Shown here in pieces: positions 22,692 through 33,998 of a stretch of DNA of 64,000 nt. The notes below the pieces were generated by a model. The model ran no database searches and was not told the origin of the DNA. It saw only the letters and a program-made list of their open reading frames with translations. Each line of letters opens with the position of its first letter. The stretch's first letter is position 1. Both the position numbers and the translations under genes were made by a program. The DNA is from Apodospora peruviana (taxonomy: Eukaryota > Ascomycota > Sordariomycetes > Sordariales > Lasiosphaeriaceae): positions 4,671,593 to 4,735,592 of the forward strand of contig JAUEDM010000004.1 of the NCBI GenBank assembly GCA_033439685.1, read 5' to 3'.

Positions 22692-24119
22692 CTACCATTT
22701 TATCGGTGCGACTACACTACGACCTGTGGCTGTCTTGTCCTTCCTAAGACCAACTCGAAGAACCTCCATCAAGCCAACAAACTCTCTTCTCTCAATGGCA
22801 TCAACCCATTGTTCAATCCTTCTCAGATAGAAACCGGCACCGCACCGAGTCACCGCGCCGAGAAAGTCGGCCTTGAGTGCACCCTCTGTAACCTCCATAT
22901 CCCAACTGGGCCTCAACTCCCGCATTCTCGCAGCATACACCTTTCGCAACTGTGTCTGCTCGTATTCCATCAGATGGATCCAGTACAGCTCCGTCTTGCC
23001 TTCGTTGTCCAAGCTGTCCTCCATCTGTCCGTCATTTGATGAAGTATCATGTTGGTCACTGACATCGGTATACCGATTCCGATCAGGCCTCTTCTCTCTG
23101 TCAGCGCCACGCAGGAACTCAGGAAGTTGCGAGGACACCCAGACTGGCATGGCCGATACACACTCCCAGTCGATAATGGCGGTTATCTCATCGTTGTCGT
23201 CCACCATGATATTCATGAGGGATAAGTCGTCATGCCAGAGCATCGTCCTCTCAGGCGGGTGAAGCAGCGACGGGAAGACTCTATGTAGCAACCGGAGCAG
23301 CTTCCGTGCCACGCGCAAGGCACCTTCTGCATACTCTCTGTCGTCTTGGTCCTTGGTTTCAGCGAGTGAGGTTGTGTGTTCCTTTACGATGATGTTGAGA
23401 TACACCTGCAACCAGTCGTGGCTTGAGACGAAAGGACCACGTGGGATATGATAGTCATAATGCGCGCCCGAGAAGAAGGCAGCCGAGACAATCTGCCCCG
23501 GGCACGGCATGCCATCCATATCGTCGACATCATTCTGGTCCGTAGGCTGGCTAGTCCCAAGCGTACCGATTCCCCGGAGGAGACCAACATCCCCAAGGTT
23601 ATTCCCATGCTGCCACAACTGAGCCTGAAAATCCGCCACCCGCGCAACCAACCTCTCCTTTTTGGTCATGGACATTTTCCGCCAGCGGTAGTACGCAGGC
23701 TTGCCGGCCATCCATTCCATCAGGATCCACTCGAACCCGATGTCGTTGTCGCTGGTCCCGTCAAAGGCAATGACCTCGGGCACGGGTATGATGTCGGTCT
23801 TGCGCCGGACCAGCTGCAAAGTCGCGACCTCTCCACGCGTCTTGTTGTGAGGATCGACGGGCAACGAGACGCGCAGGATGAACTTGTCCCCCGCAGTCTC
23901 CACGAGATAGTTCTTGTTGTACGTGCCTGCCGCGTGTAAAGAGACTGTGCAATTGTCGGTGCGGCCAAGACCTAATTCACGACGACAGAGACGCTCCAGG
24001 GATTCGAGGTCTGGCGGTTCGCGAGCCCAACGTGGCTCAAGGTCGAAGCCGGTGTCGTCCCAGACGAGACCATCTCGACTTGCTTTATTTCGCATTTTCG
24101 ATGGCGGGTGGTCCTTCAC
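22692..24119 (-). CDS. aminoglycoside-phosphotransferase-like (APH/ChoK fold) kinase
   Basis: Single exon, 475 aa. The APH-type small-molecule kinase fold is shown by NKNYLVE and FILRVSLP (nucleotide-binding lobe with the Lys/Arg region), ILMEWMAGKPA (hinge), the catalytic loop MLWHDDLSLMNIMV (HxDxxxxN variant HDDLSLMN), and the metal-binding IIDWECVS. Fungi carry many paralogues of unknown substrate; a role in antibiotic resistance should not be assumed. Met at 24119 or 24095 could each be the start. A C-terminal acidic linker (about residues 350-385) separates the kinase core from a helical tail. Intact. Confidence 0.88.
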   Translation of the reverse strand: MKDHPPSKMRNKASRDGLVWDDTGFDLEPRWAREPPDLESLERLCRRELGLGRTDNCTVSLHAAGTYNKNYLVETAGDKFILRVSLPVDPHNKTRGEVATLQLVRRKTDIIPVPEVIAFDGTSDNDIGFEWILMEWMAGKPAYYRWRKMSMTKKERLVARVADFQAQLWQHGNNLGDVGLLRGIGTLGTSQPTDQNDVDDMDGMPCPGQIVSAAFFSGAHYDYHIPRGPFVSSHDWLQVYLNIIVKEHTTSLAETKDQDDREYAEGALRVARKLLRLLHRVFPSLLHPPERTMLWHDDLSLMNIMVDDNDEITAIIDWECVSAMPVWVSSQLPEFLRGADREKRPDRNRYTDVSDQHDTSSNDGQMEDSLDNEGKTELYWIHLMEYEQTQLRKVYAARMRELRPSWDMEVTEGALKADFLGAVTRCGAGFYLRRIEQWVDAIERREFVGLMEVLRVGLRKDKTATGRSVVAPIKW

Positions 24120-24510
24120 CAGTTTTCTAAGCGACGCATGGTTGAATGAAAGACCTGTTGCGGTGGTTGTGGAATGATGATGGTTGACGAACCGCGACTG
24201 GAATTGATTGGGTTCAAGCAGAGTCGCAAAAGCAATGGAGAGTGGGACTCACGATTCTATTGGCCCGCTCAATTAATTCACCTAGCGCTCTTGGCCTAGA
24301 AAATTCAAGAACGGCCGAACCAGTGGCAGCAGTCGCACAACACGCAGTCAACCATGAGAGAAGTCGTACGATGACGTCTCGCGGGACGAACAAACTGTTG
24401 GATCTTGTGCGGCTTCGAGTAACAACATATTACAGTTTCGAGCCATCGCTTAAAGACAAAATGCTCCATTCATTCCATGTTCCATCCCCTCTTGAAGTAG
24501 AAACGCATAA
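24120..24510. other. intergenic
   Basis: 391 bp between two minus-strand genes. Nothing recognised. Confidence 0.5.
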
Positions 24511-25332
24511 CTAAGCGCATATAACTTGATTGCAGACCGTGACGATAGCCTCCACCACGTCGCCGGGCTTCCTCAAGAATGGCGAATGCCCCGAATCCAG
24601 CTTGACAACATGCTCAAACTTTCCAACCTGCGCCATCATCTGCTGAAACTCAGGCGGCACGGCCTGATCTTTCTCGCAAAGCAAATACGTCTTGGGAATA
24701 GTAATCTCAGACTCGATGAACCGCGGAAAAGTGCTGAGACTCTTGTGGGATTGGAACTTGCAGACCGAAGCCCATGCCTTGTCGGCCGCTTCCGTCGGCA
24801 AGTCGCTGTAGAAAAGCGGCCTCGCGTCCTCCGTGAGCGACAAAAGTCCGTCCTTCACCACGTGAGTTAGCAACAGCACCAGAAAGTTGATGGAAGTGTT
24901 GCGCACCTTGACGATATGATACGGCATCGGAGGTGTTTCCTCGTCTCCTCCCATGATATTCTTCCCCTTTGCAGGGAAAGCGAACGCCGCAATCCAGACC
25001 GCAGCCACGATTCCGCCCTTCAGACCTCTCGAAGCTCTCTCAGCCTTTGTCTGACCCTGGATGCACTCGGTTGCTGGCAGTGATCCGTAGCTATGCGCTA
25101 CCACGATGGCTTCCTGTCCATCATCTAGCAGCGGCAAGAGCTGCTCGTGAATTTTCCTCGCGTCATCGATTGCCGTGGCGGCCGGATTGACGTCCTCATC
25201 GCCGCAGACAGCCAGGGGGGCTGATAGGACGGTGTATCCTTGATCTTGAAGCGGAGTGCTGATCAGCTCGTAATGGCTTGGGCGGTGAAAGCCACCGGGG
25301 ATGATGACAATGACTGGCTTGGATGGGGCCAT
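24511..25332 (-). CDS. alpha/beta hydrolase (AB hydrolase-1 type)
   Basis: A small serine hydrolase of the fungal type annotated as alpha/beta-hydrolase: IVIIPGGFHRPSHYE (oxyanion strand), nucleophile elbow VAHSYGS (GxSxG-like AHSYG), an acid in CEKDQAVP and the His in LDSGHSPF. An in-frame 54-nt stretch (24853-24906: starts GTGCGC, branch GCTAAC, ends AAG) looks like a small intron; removing it joins MPYHIVK to DGLLSL, which fits the family better. With it removed the protein is about 255 aa. I chose Met at 25332 over 25374 because the hydrolase strand starts directly after it. Substrate unknown. Confidence 0.85.
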   Translation of the reverse strand: MAPSKPVIVIIPGGFHRPSHYELISTPLQDQGYTVLSAPLAVCGDEDVNPAATAIDDARKIHEQLLPLLDDGQEAIVVAHSYGSLPATECIQGQTKAERASRGLKGGIVAAVWIAAFAFPAKGKNIMGGDEETPPMPYHIVKVRNTSINFLVLLLTHVVKDGLLSLTEDARPLFYSDLPTEAADKAWASVCKFQSHKSLSTFPRFIESEITIPKTYLLCEKDQAVPPEFQQMMAQVGKFEHVVKLDSGHSPFLRKPGDVVEAIVTVCNQVICA

Positions 25333-25904
25333 TATGATGAGTTTTGGTAAATCGTAGAGCCTTGAAGAAATCACAAGATCGACAGGCTTGAGGTTTCACA
25401 GGAGGGCGAGACCCTTTTAAATATCACAGGCTGCCGGATGCGCCGGAGAGAATGTTACCTTCCTACATACCTCACCGCATCTAGCGCTAAGATAGACATG
25501 AATACCATTCCAAGTCAGGATATAAACTTCGGCAGCTGAAAGCGAGGGAGTGTTTGTCGAATACGGTGGCGGGGCCCAAGCTACCTCTTGATAGAAACAC
25601 GTGTCCGAGTTGTCCAATGACGCATCGCCAGAAAGCGAGATGTCGAACGCAATGGACCCCAACGTCCTAAATAAGTTATATTGCTCTGCTTGCCTGCTTA
25701 CATTCACCGTTACACCATTCCCAACATGATAATAAGTTGGGGACCACAAAGTACTCAAGCCGCGGTGACAGGATACCTGCCAGTAAACTTCACCCGTCTC
25801 AACGAGTCGACATCAAAATTGGAGATATTAATGAACTCTCTCAACGCGTGCATAATTCACAAAGTAAGAGATTCCAAAGGTAGGAACAGTAAAGACCGTC
25901 AGCC
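25333..25904. other. intergenic
   Basis: 572 bp; the promoter of the hydrolase and the 3' side of the PARG gene. Nothing else is seen. Confidence 0.5.
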
Positions 25905-27040
25905 TCAATTTCTGTCACCCTCCGTCTCGATCTTCCCGATTATCTTCCCATCCAGCGTCTCCCTAAAAACTTCAAAATTCCCTTCATTCTTCCTATCGTA
26001 GACCGCAAACCATATCTCCTTGAACCAACCACCGCGGAACTCCTCCTCATTCAGAACTTCCAGCCAACAGTCAGCAACTTCCCCTGGTGGGTTCCCGAAT
26101 GCACCGCACCCCAGAAGCCCCAGGACCAACATCGTGTGGCCTCGTGCAGCCGCCATGCGCAGACAGAGGCGCATCTTGTCCTTGGTCAGAGATCTCGCGT
26201 TTGCGTCAGCAAACAGCAATCTCCCCGCCTTTCCCTTTTCGAGTTCCCCACCCTTCTTGATTGAGAGTTTGCCACCACTTGATGGATGATGGTTTCCATC
26301 TTGGTCCTCCCCATCATCAGTACCTTTTTCCCTCCCCTCGTTTCCGTTCGATCTCTTAACAGCAGGTCGTCGGATCCTTGCCACGCTCAGGATACTCACA
26401 ACCGGCAGTTGCGCAGCAGCAGTCACATCAGGAGTACCAGTCATGAGCAGCTTATGCCCATCACCCATCGAGCTCCGAAACACAACCACGTCGCGAGTAT
26501 ACAACCCAGCAGTGACGCTGATCGGATACCACCTGCGATGCAGCGACCCCGCGAGCGTGCTCCGAAAACAGATGGCTTCCTCTTGCGCCGACGAGCCTCG
26601 AAGCCATCCGCCACCGGGACTTTTTTCCGAGGCCATGTTCAGCATGCTGACGCGCGCAGCGGTGCCAACATTGAGATTGGATGGGTTGGCGGCGGTAGCC
26701 TTGAGTACTCGGTCGAGGATATCGGTCTCGGATGCAGCCGTCGCAGTTGTCTGCCCGTTTTGCAGATTCAAGATCTGGACTGATGGCATTTTGATGGCGG
26801 CATCGAGAGAGTCTTCATTAGACACACGGACAGCTGTCCCAAGACCTGAGCCCTCTGATAGAGTGAAGTGCGGACACTTCGATGAGTCAAGGGTGGTAGA
26901 GATGCCAACTCGAGGCATTCCGACTTTGTTGGGTCGAGACTTGGTAGTTGGGCGGCGATTGATGGTGTTAACTCTTTGGTCTCCTTGGCAATGTTGGCGA
27001 GCGCTTTGCGGCGGTCTTGATAAGCTTTGTTTTTCCACAT
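25905..27040 (-). pseudogene. microbial-type poly(ADP-ribose) glycohydrolase (TIGR02452-like), one frameshift
   Basis: The main segment carries the PARG signature GGG-x7-QEE (GGGWLRGSSAQEE), preceded by NMASEKSP and followed by GLYTRDVVVFR, PVVSILSVA and LGLLGCGAFGNPP, the full microbial-type PARG catalytic module, which removes poly(ADP-ribose) from proteins. The N-terminal helix (RRKALANIAKETKEL) lies in another frame beginning with ATG at 27040. The two frames meet near 26880 with a one-base discrepancy and no room for an intron. It is therefore a frameshifted gene or a single sequence error. The linker between two strands is low-complexity (about residues 240-290 of the main frame). Apart from the shift all catalytic residues are present. 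Confidence 0.75.
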
Positions 27041-27935
27041 TGTATCGAGTACGGGGGATTTGGTGGTGTCTGAAGCGAGAGGTTTCGAGATACCGTAGGT
27101 AGTTGAAGTGAGGTCGTCCAGGGAACGGCTGTTGCTTGTCGTGGCGGAGATGACAGTTCTGAGGTCTTGTTGTATGGCTGCGGTTGTGTCTCGAGTCTTT
27201 CCCTTCCGGATCTCTGTCGGCGTGACTCATGCGTAGATGGGTTTGGTTGAGAGGCTGAAAGACTGGAACCTCTTCACTCCTTTGCATACATCTCCGATGG
27301 CGTGCAGCATCATGAATCCTGCTCAAGCCAACCACAATCTCCAGAGCCGTTAAGAACTAGAGAATGGGTTGGGAGTGAATGGGTCGGCAATCACAGCCGA
27401 TAACTCGATATACCCCTGTGCTCTTACAGCAACATATTACTGTGTCATTTCCACTGGAAAGAATAACAAGTTTCTTGTCTCCGTGCCCCAGAGACTCCGG
27501 CTTATCAGACTGTAGACTATCATGTCGTTACACGGTTGTATCAACCAGTCGAACACATTGACGTCATGATCAGACCCCGAGCATGGCAGTCGAGCTCAGA
27601 AAGCCCTGAGATTCAGTGCAGGGATCATCTGGGTTGGATTTCTTTTTGTCTGGTGTTGTCTCTCACTGTCCATCAACTCCATTCTGGTTAATATCTTAGT
27701 CTAGGATTCTTAGGTATCTCTCATCGCTACTGGTCTTCTTCCGTGTGGGGTCACAATGATATCCTCCCCGCTGCACCTCACCAAAGTGGCATGTTTTACC
27801 CCTCGTTTGATCGACTTTCCTCCCTATCAAGTTGATATAAAGCCTGCTCGGCATCATCTTTGGCTCCAGTCTTCGAGTTCACCGTGGACTACAATCACAA
27901 TCTCCTCATAACTTGTCAACAAAATCTCCCTTACA
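27041..27935. other. intergenic between divergent genes
   Basis: About 0.9 kb. The plus-strand end is CT-rich just before the SDR ATG, a typical fungal promoter. The minus-strand frame A of the PARG region stays open up to about 27225 without an ATG, so a 5' exon cannot be excluded. Confidence 0.45.
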
Positions 27936-28658
27936 ATGCCCGTCTATTGCATCACCGGCACAAACCGCGGCATCGGACTGGAATTCGTCCGACAGCTCGC
28001 CCAATCCGCCGAGAAGTACACCATCCTCGCCCTCACGCGGTCCCTCTCGTCCGACCTCGGCGAGCTCAAGGCCGCAGCTTCGACCACCACGCACATCCTC
28101 GAGTGCGATACCAGCAACCTGCAATCGATCCACACATTCACCAAGGGAGCAACCAAGATTCTTGGAAACCAGAAAATTGACTTTCTGCTCAACAGCGCAG
28201 CCGTAAACGCAGCGTCATGGCAAAATTCGCTGACACTGGGACCCGACGACCTGATCGATCAAATCAAGACCAATGTCCTCGGCCCAGCAAAGATGGTTGA
28301 GTTTTTGCTGGGGACGGACTTGTTGTCCCCGAATGTTCGGATCCTGAACATGACATCCGGTCTGGCAAGCCTGCAGATCAGCAGCGGCATGTCGCCGCGC
28401 AAGTCGACGGGGTATTCTATTTCCAAGGCTGCGCTGAACATGCTCAGTGTCCATCAGGCGGATGACTTGAAGGGAAAGCTGCCCGGGTGCGTGGTAATTG
28501 TCATGGACCCGGGCTGGGTGAAGACCAGGATGGGCGGATCGGGTGCCACGGTTGAACCGCATGAGACTGTGAAGAGCATGTTGGGTATTCTGCTGAAGCT
28601 GAAGGAGGATGACAACGGTAGTTTCTTCCATTATACTGGGGAGAAGATCCCGTGGTAG
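27936..28658 (+). CDS. short-chain dehydrogenase/reductase
   Basis: Single exon, 240 aa, classical SDR size. It starts MPVYCITGTNRGIG (TGxxxGIG cofactor loop), has NSAA in place of NNAG, Ser of MTSG and the catalytic pair YSISK (YxxxK), and DPGWVKT after the active site. The NAD(P)-dependent oxidoreductase is of the C-factor/sniffer-like type; substrate unknown. Intact and complete. Confidence 0.92.
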   Translation: MPVYCITGTNRGIGLEFVRQLAQSAEKYTILALTRSLSSDLGELKAAASTTTHILECDTSNLQSIHTFTKGATKILGNQKIDFLLNSAAVNAASWQNSLTLGPDDLIDQIKTNVLGPAKMVEFLLGTDLLSPNVRILNMTSGLASLQISSGMSPRKSTGYSISKAALNMLSVHQADDLKGKLPGCVVIVMDPGWVKTRMGGSGATVEPHETVKSMLGILLKLKEDDNGSFFHYTGEKIPW

Positions 28659-28770
28659 GAATTGGAATGATGTGGTATATAGAGCGGAGTCAATCTCGTG
28701 CTATCCATCTAGCTAGGTAGTCTTTGGCATGATTATTAAGAACGAGGTACTGCCAGCAATAACGACACAT

Positions 28771-29603
28771 CTACCGCACGAGTGAGCGATACAGCACCGG
28801 CCACAAAGAGACCATGAACCATGCAGTGGTCAGAGCCGTGAAGAACGCCACTAGGATGAGATGGAAAAGAGTGAATCGGGTTGCGGGCCGGTATTGGTCT
28901 GTCGCCAAAGGGCCAACCATCTTCTTCATCGGAGCGATGTTCTCTTCCTTGGCCGTCTTGCGTGCAATCTCGAGGCCTGGCAGTCCATCCATGCTCTTTG
29001 CGTTCTTGAATGCCCAGTACCTAAGCCGCGTTAGCACACGCAACCTATCAAGACACTGTTTCAAATGATGGATACTAACTTCTCAAAGCTCTCAGTAGAT
29101 TTCCCTTGCTCAAACCGCTCGGCCTTCTTCGCATTAAACTCGTTCAGCTGTGTCCGAAACTCCTTGAACTCAAAGAACGGAACAGAAAACCCGCAAGACC
29201 CCCCAACCTGGTGAATATCGACCACGATAATCGATCTGCAGCCCGGAATAGTGTTGACATCGTGTTTGTTGACAAAGTCATTGAAGATCGGTGTGTTTAG
29301 TTCAAGCACCCTGCCGTGCCCCCACAAACGAACAATCCGCGGCGGGCCCTCAAAGGCGTTGAACATAACACAGATTCGGCCGTTTCCCGGTTCATAAAGA
29401 TGCGAGATGGTCTCGTTGCCGCTTCCCGAGAGGTCCATGTACCAGAAAGTTTTGTTGTCCAGCAGCCCAAAATAGCAGCCTCCTTTGGGGGAGACGTTGA
29501 CATGTCCGGACCCGGAGAGCGGGGCGGTGCCGACCCAGAACATTTTTTGGGAGAGAATCCATTTCATTCCCTGTTCGGGGATTGTCTCGAAGAACTGGCC
29601 CAT
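28771..29603 (-). CDS. pyridoxamine 5'-phosphate oxidase-like flavoprotein with C-terminal anchor
   Basis: Two exons (29603-29080, 29020-28771), 59-nt intron with CTAAC branch point, phase preserved; 257 aa. The N-terminal half is a split-barrel FMN-binding domain of the PPOX family: GMKWILSQKMFWVGTAPL, HVNVSPKGG, ETISHLYEPG and RICVMFNAF. The C terminus has a basic stretch and a predicted transmembrane helix (LILVAFFTALTTAWFMVSLW), so the protein is likely tail-anchored. The family binds FMN/F420-like cofactors; the actual reaction is unknown. Convergent with the SDR gene (113 bp apart). Confidence 0.88.
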
Positions 29604-30254
29604 TTTGAGGAAAAGTGATGTGATGCTGGCGAGTATCTAGGAATACATTACCATGAGGATGAAGAGGGTACAGAAAGCTAAGGTCGATCAGATACTAGGC
29701 TGAGTGAGTCAAAAGCTCGAGATATAGTAATTCCGCGCATCGAATTCACCAAAGGACGGAGCCGCCTAACCCCGGCCCGAGATTCGTATGCACAGGTCGT
29801 AAGCGCGTATTCCGCGTAACCTCAATCCTTTATGTGTAGGGAGCCTCCATATACGCAATACCTCTTTAAGTGCTGCATTGTTTGCTAGGTGTCTAACGAG
29901 TCGCCTATCCTTATCGATAACTTGACTTACTTGCAGCCGTGAACCCCTCTAAAGACAATCAGGCAGCCAACACGTGCCCAAAGAAGCGCCAAGGCCATTG
30001 AAACTCGGTTGTGTTTTGCGCAAGTGTGCATAACCCTGACAGACACACAATGTGATAAGTTGAATCCAATCTCATCCTCAACCCCCATCGACTATTGATC
30101 CCACACTCGTCACTTTTTGCCACACAACCATTACGTATTGTCTCGCCAAGTCGCATCCGGTACGCAGCTTAAGTCCCGCCATTGAACTGCCGGCTGCCGG
30201 GCACCGGAGCCGGTTGGATTGATTGACTGCCAGCCCGGATCCGTGATCTCGGCC
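29604..30254. other. divergent promoter region
   Basis: 651 bp between the PPOX-like gene and the poly-Q zinc-finger gene. No RNA or other gene is seen. Confidence 0.5.
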
Positions 30255-31114
30255 ATGTCAGACAACAGTCCCCCGGGCCGTGCAAAAGACCTGCCCACTC
30301 CCGACTCTCCCAACGTGGACGCGCTCATCGACAAATTCAACCTTAACGTCGCCCTCCAGCCTGTCATGGCCAAGACTACATCTTCGTCAGCGTCGTCGAG
30401 CCCAGGGTCCGCCAGTGACCGTTCAGACGGAACTTCAGGTTCTGCTGCTGGCGCCGTCGGCGCGATGGACGCACACCGCCAACACAAGATCGACCGTATC
30501 ATGCAGAGTCTCGTTACCGCTCTGGACACCAAACTCGCCATAATCAAGTCCGAGTCTTCGCCCAAACCAGAGCCTGGAGCCGCCGCCCAGACCAAGAGTA
30601 TCCCCAAGGATGTCCATGTCAAGGAAGAACATACGGAGGATGAGACATCTCGCGATAAAGATCGCGTTGCGAAGAGGAAGGGGGCGCGGGCAGCCCCGAA
30701 GCCTGCCAGTGAGATGCAGCTTCCGTTTATTGGCTATACCTTCAAAAGATTCTCGAGCAATTTCCGGGCCGGAGGAACAAGCCCGATCGATGCAGTTGAG
30801 GATGTACTGGTACCCTCTGTTTCGACTGCGGCCGCGCCATCACAGACAATGCCGCCTCCCTCTCTGTCTCCGCCCCCGCCTCAGGTTCCCATAGCTGCTG
30901 CTGCTGCTGCTCAACCACCGGCTGCTCCTCCACCTCCTGCCTTTGCTGTAGCCTCATTTGTCTCTTTGGACGACAACCCTCTTCAACGTGGTCAGCAGCA
31001 GAAACAACAGCAGAAGCAGAAGCGGCAGCAGCAGCAATTGACACTGGAACAGCGGCAGCAGCTGGAGCAACAGAGTCAACAAATGCAGCAGCTACAGCTG
31101 CTACGTCAACAACC

Positions 31115-31150
<36 letters not shown>

Positions 31151-33645
31151 GCAACAGCAGCAACAGCAGCAACAGCAGCAACAGCAGCAACAGCAGCAAC
31201 AGCAGCAACAGCAGCAACAGCAGCAACAGCAGCAACAGCAGCAACAGCAGCAACAGCAGCAACAGCAGCAACAGCAGCAACAGCAGCAACAGCAGCAACA
31301 GCAGCAACAGCAGCAACAGCAGCAACAGCAGCAACAGCAGCAACAGCAGCAACAGCAGCAACAGCAGCAACAGCAGCAACAGCAGCAACAGCAGCAACAA
31401 CAAGTGTTCCAACAGGCGCAACATGGACTTACACCACAACAGCAGCAACAGCAGCAACAGCAGCAACAGCAGCAACAGCAGCAACAGCAGCAACAGCAGC
31501 AACAGCAGCAACAGCAGCAACAACAAGTGTTCCAACAGGCGCAACATGGACTTACACCACAACAGCAGCAACAGCAGCAACAGCAGCAACAGCAGCAACA
31601 GCAGCAACAGCAGCAACAGCAGCAACAGCAGCAACAGCAGCAACAGCAGCAACAGCAGCAACAGCAGCAACAGCAGCAACAGCAGCAACAGCAGCAACAG
31701 CAGCAACAGCAGCAACAGCAGCAACAGCAGCAACAGCAGCAACAGCAGCAACAGCAGCAACAACAAGTGTTCCAACAGGCGCAACATGGACTTACACCAC
31801 AACAGCAACATATGCAGCAACAGCTGGATCGGCTGCAAGGCCTCCGGCAGCAACGGCAGCTGCGAGGAGCAATGCAAGCATCACAAGCATCATTACCACA
31901 GAGTCAACAGCAAGCATCCCAATTCGCACAAATGGCGCTTCCGCAGGGTGCATCATTATCAGCTTTATATGGCGCATCTTCATCTCGCTCACTGTACCTA
32001 CCCCGTCCCTGTGGAGTGGCTCAGCCCCGTCCCCAAGAAAGTATAGGATTCAGACAACCCCCCGGGCTCCAGGACAATTCGTTGGGCGAGGTTTCGACAA
32101 GCGATTCTCGGGACTGGGCGGCCAGTGGCATGGCAGTGCCTCCATCCGAACTTGAAGCCGCCATCCAGAGTCTGCGTAGTCAGATGAATGATGGCGGCCC
32201 CGCGCCTTTTCTGAATCAAATGGTCGCTCATCATATGCCCGATACCCAGACACAGCGAAGTATATCCCCAACACTGGATGAGAACAGGTATTCGAGGGAT
32301 TTCCAGTTTGGTATGCCAAGAGCCTCTATCAATGAGGATGAAGATTTCGAGGTTAGTCTGTGCAGAGTCTCTGCCGATGAAGACGAAGAAAAGGAGGATG
32401 AAGTGGTTGCAGAGGAATCACTACTCCAAGTGCGTCAAAGGAGGGGAATGGTTCAACAACGCGATGAACTAATTCCGAGGCCCGCATCTTACAAAAAGGC
32501 AGCACGGACTGGTGACGGCGATGGCAGACGCAAGAAAGTCAGACGAGATAATGGGCACAGTGGCAAGAAGTACGCCTGCCCTTACTTCAAGCGCGATCCC
32601 AAAAAATATTGCAAGTGGACTTCTTGCCCTGGGCCCGGCTGGGACGAGATTCATCGAGTCAAGTAAGTTCTGTTTCTTGACAATGACCTACGGGGCTGCA
32701 ACTAACCATCTGATTCCCAGAACTCACCTCTACAGACGTCACGCGCCACCGCCGCAATGTCCTCGCTGCTGGGGCGTGTTCAAGACAGAGGACATACTTA
32801 AAGCTCACCTGCAACAAGATCCTCCCTGTGAAGTTGGCCGCAAAGCCCTCGTGGAGGGCTTCTCCAAGGAGCAGGAAAAGAAGCTGCGCAGTCGCAAGAA
32901 GGCGCAGCCCAACATGACGGACAAGGACAAGTGGCGCGAGATCTACTTCATTCTATTTCCCGACGATGACAGGGACTCCATCCCGTCTGCCTGTACGTCT
33001 CTCTCACCTATCAAATATCAAATACTCTGTGTATTCTAACATAACCCAGACTATGACGAAAATGACCAGTCCGAAACTGACTCGCCGAGTACAGGCGAGT
33101 TGGAAGATTACGCGACCTTTGTCAGAAAAGAAATGCCCACTTTGGTCAGACGAGAACTCGAGAATCTTTTTGAACAAGACGAATTCAAGGATGTTGATGA
33201 GAAGCTTCGCCCTCGGGTTGCAGATATTGTGATGAATCTCCAACCGCGACTACTCGAGCTGTACAAGCAGTCGCAGACGCCGCTGAGCGAGTACGGCCCC
33301 GCGTCAGCGGATGCCGATCCGGGGTTGACATCTCATGGCACCAGCACCAATAGCACGGATGGCACCCAGTCGACACCCGGAACGGCCTCCGGCACTGATG
33401 CGAATGAATTGGAGTACCTCGATGCTTCGGAGATGGCACAGTTTGACGTGAACAGTATGGGCGGGGGTTTTGTTGATTGGAGTGGAGGGCAGGATGCAAG
33501 CCAGGAGTTTGATTGGGACCAGGAGTTCGATCAGCTGCTTAACCCGGTGCTGTTCGCGCCACAGATACGCGGTTATGGCGAGGCAGCGGCGGCGGGCTTG
33601 CAGTCCATTCCGGAGTCAGCAGGCAAACGGAAATATCAAGGGTAG
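30255..33645 (+). CDS. C2H2-like zinc-finger protein with giant polyglutamine region
   Basis: Three exons (30255-32662, 32721-32992, 33050-33645), 58- and 57-nt introns; 1,091 aa. The fungal finger module (about residues 770-840) reads YACPYFKRDPKKYC, SCPGPGWDEIHRVK, THLYRRH and CPRCWGVFKTE...H, with exon 1 ending inside it. This module recurs in fungal nuclear and NLR-associated proteins; DNA binding is possible but unproven. The N-terminal part is disordered and Pro/Ser/Gln-rich. Residues about 288-504 contain three pure Gln tracts of 96, 30 and 69 residues separated by the identical spacer VFQQAQHGLTP. The C terminus is acidic with a QLL motif that could be an activation domain. The tract lengths are likely to vary between strains. 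Confidence 0.85.
31116..31802. repeat. three (CAG/CAA)n tracts with three identical 33-bp spacers
   Basis: Tracts at 31116-31403 (96 codons), 31437-31526 (30) and 31560-31766 (69), each followed by the same 33-bp spacer starting GTGTTCCAACAGGCG. Codons follow a regular CAG-CAG-CAA triplet order, so the DNA is a 9-bp tandem repeat. The spacer identity points to recent unequal exchange or slippage of whole blocks. Confidence 0.95.
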
Positions 33646-33998
33646 GATCAACGCGACTAACGGGTTGATGGTTGATGACAGGTCCGTATGCCTATGATTT
33701 AGTGGCAGGTGTTTGGAGTTTGAGAGAAATCGGAGGACACCGGCGAGCTGGATAGCGAATCTTCTTGTCTTTATGAGCACAGTTTGGAAAACACTTGTTT
33801 TTGGATAGCCAACTGATGGATTGTTTACGGCGATAATAATCCCAGAACTGTCAGATAGTACAAATGGTTATGTGAACACATCTATACAGCAGCAGACATG
33901 TGATGATGCGGGTCAAGATATAGAAACTGAAGTTCAATGTAGCAACCCTATATTCCGTCCTTCCATTTAAGGCATATTGCTAAATAGCAGTAATAAAC
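33646..33998. other. intergenic between convergent genes
   Basis: 353 bp, AT-richer, presumed 3' UTRs. Nothing else is seen. Confidence 0.5.

Noticed and set aside
22692..24119. APH-like gene as an antibiotic-resistance determinant
   Set aside because: Fungal APH-fold kinases form a large family of unknown substrates; nothing here indicates aminoglycoside modification.
31116..31802. Regular repeats with identical spacers resembling a CRISPR array
   Set aside because: The units are coding glutamine codons in a eukaryotic gene, and the identical sequences are spacers between expansions. No cas genes are present.
31101..31877. 258-residue polyleucine frame on the minus strand
   Set aside because: It is the antisense of the CAG/CAA tracts of the zinc-finger gene, whose plus-strand frame has introns and a recognisable domain.
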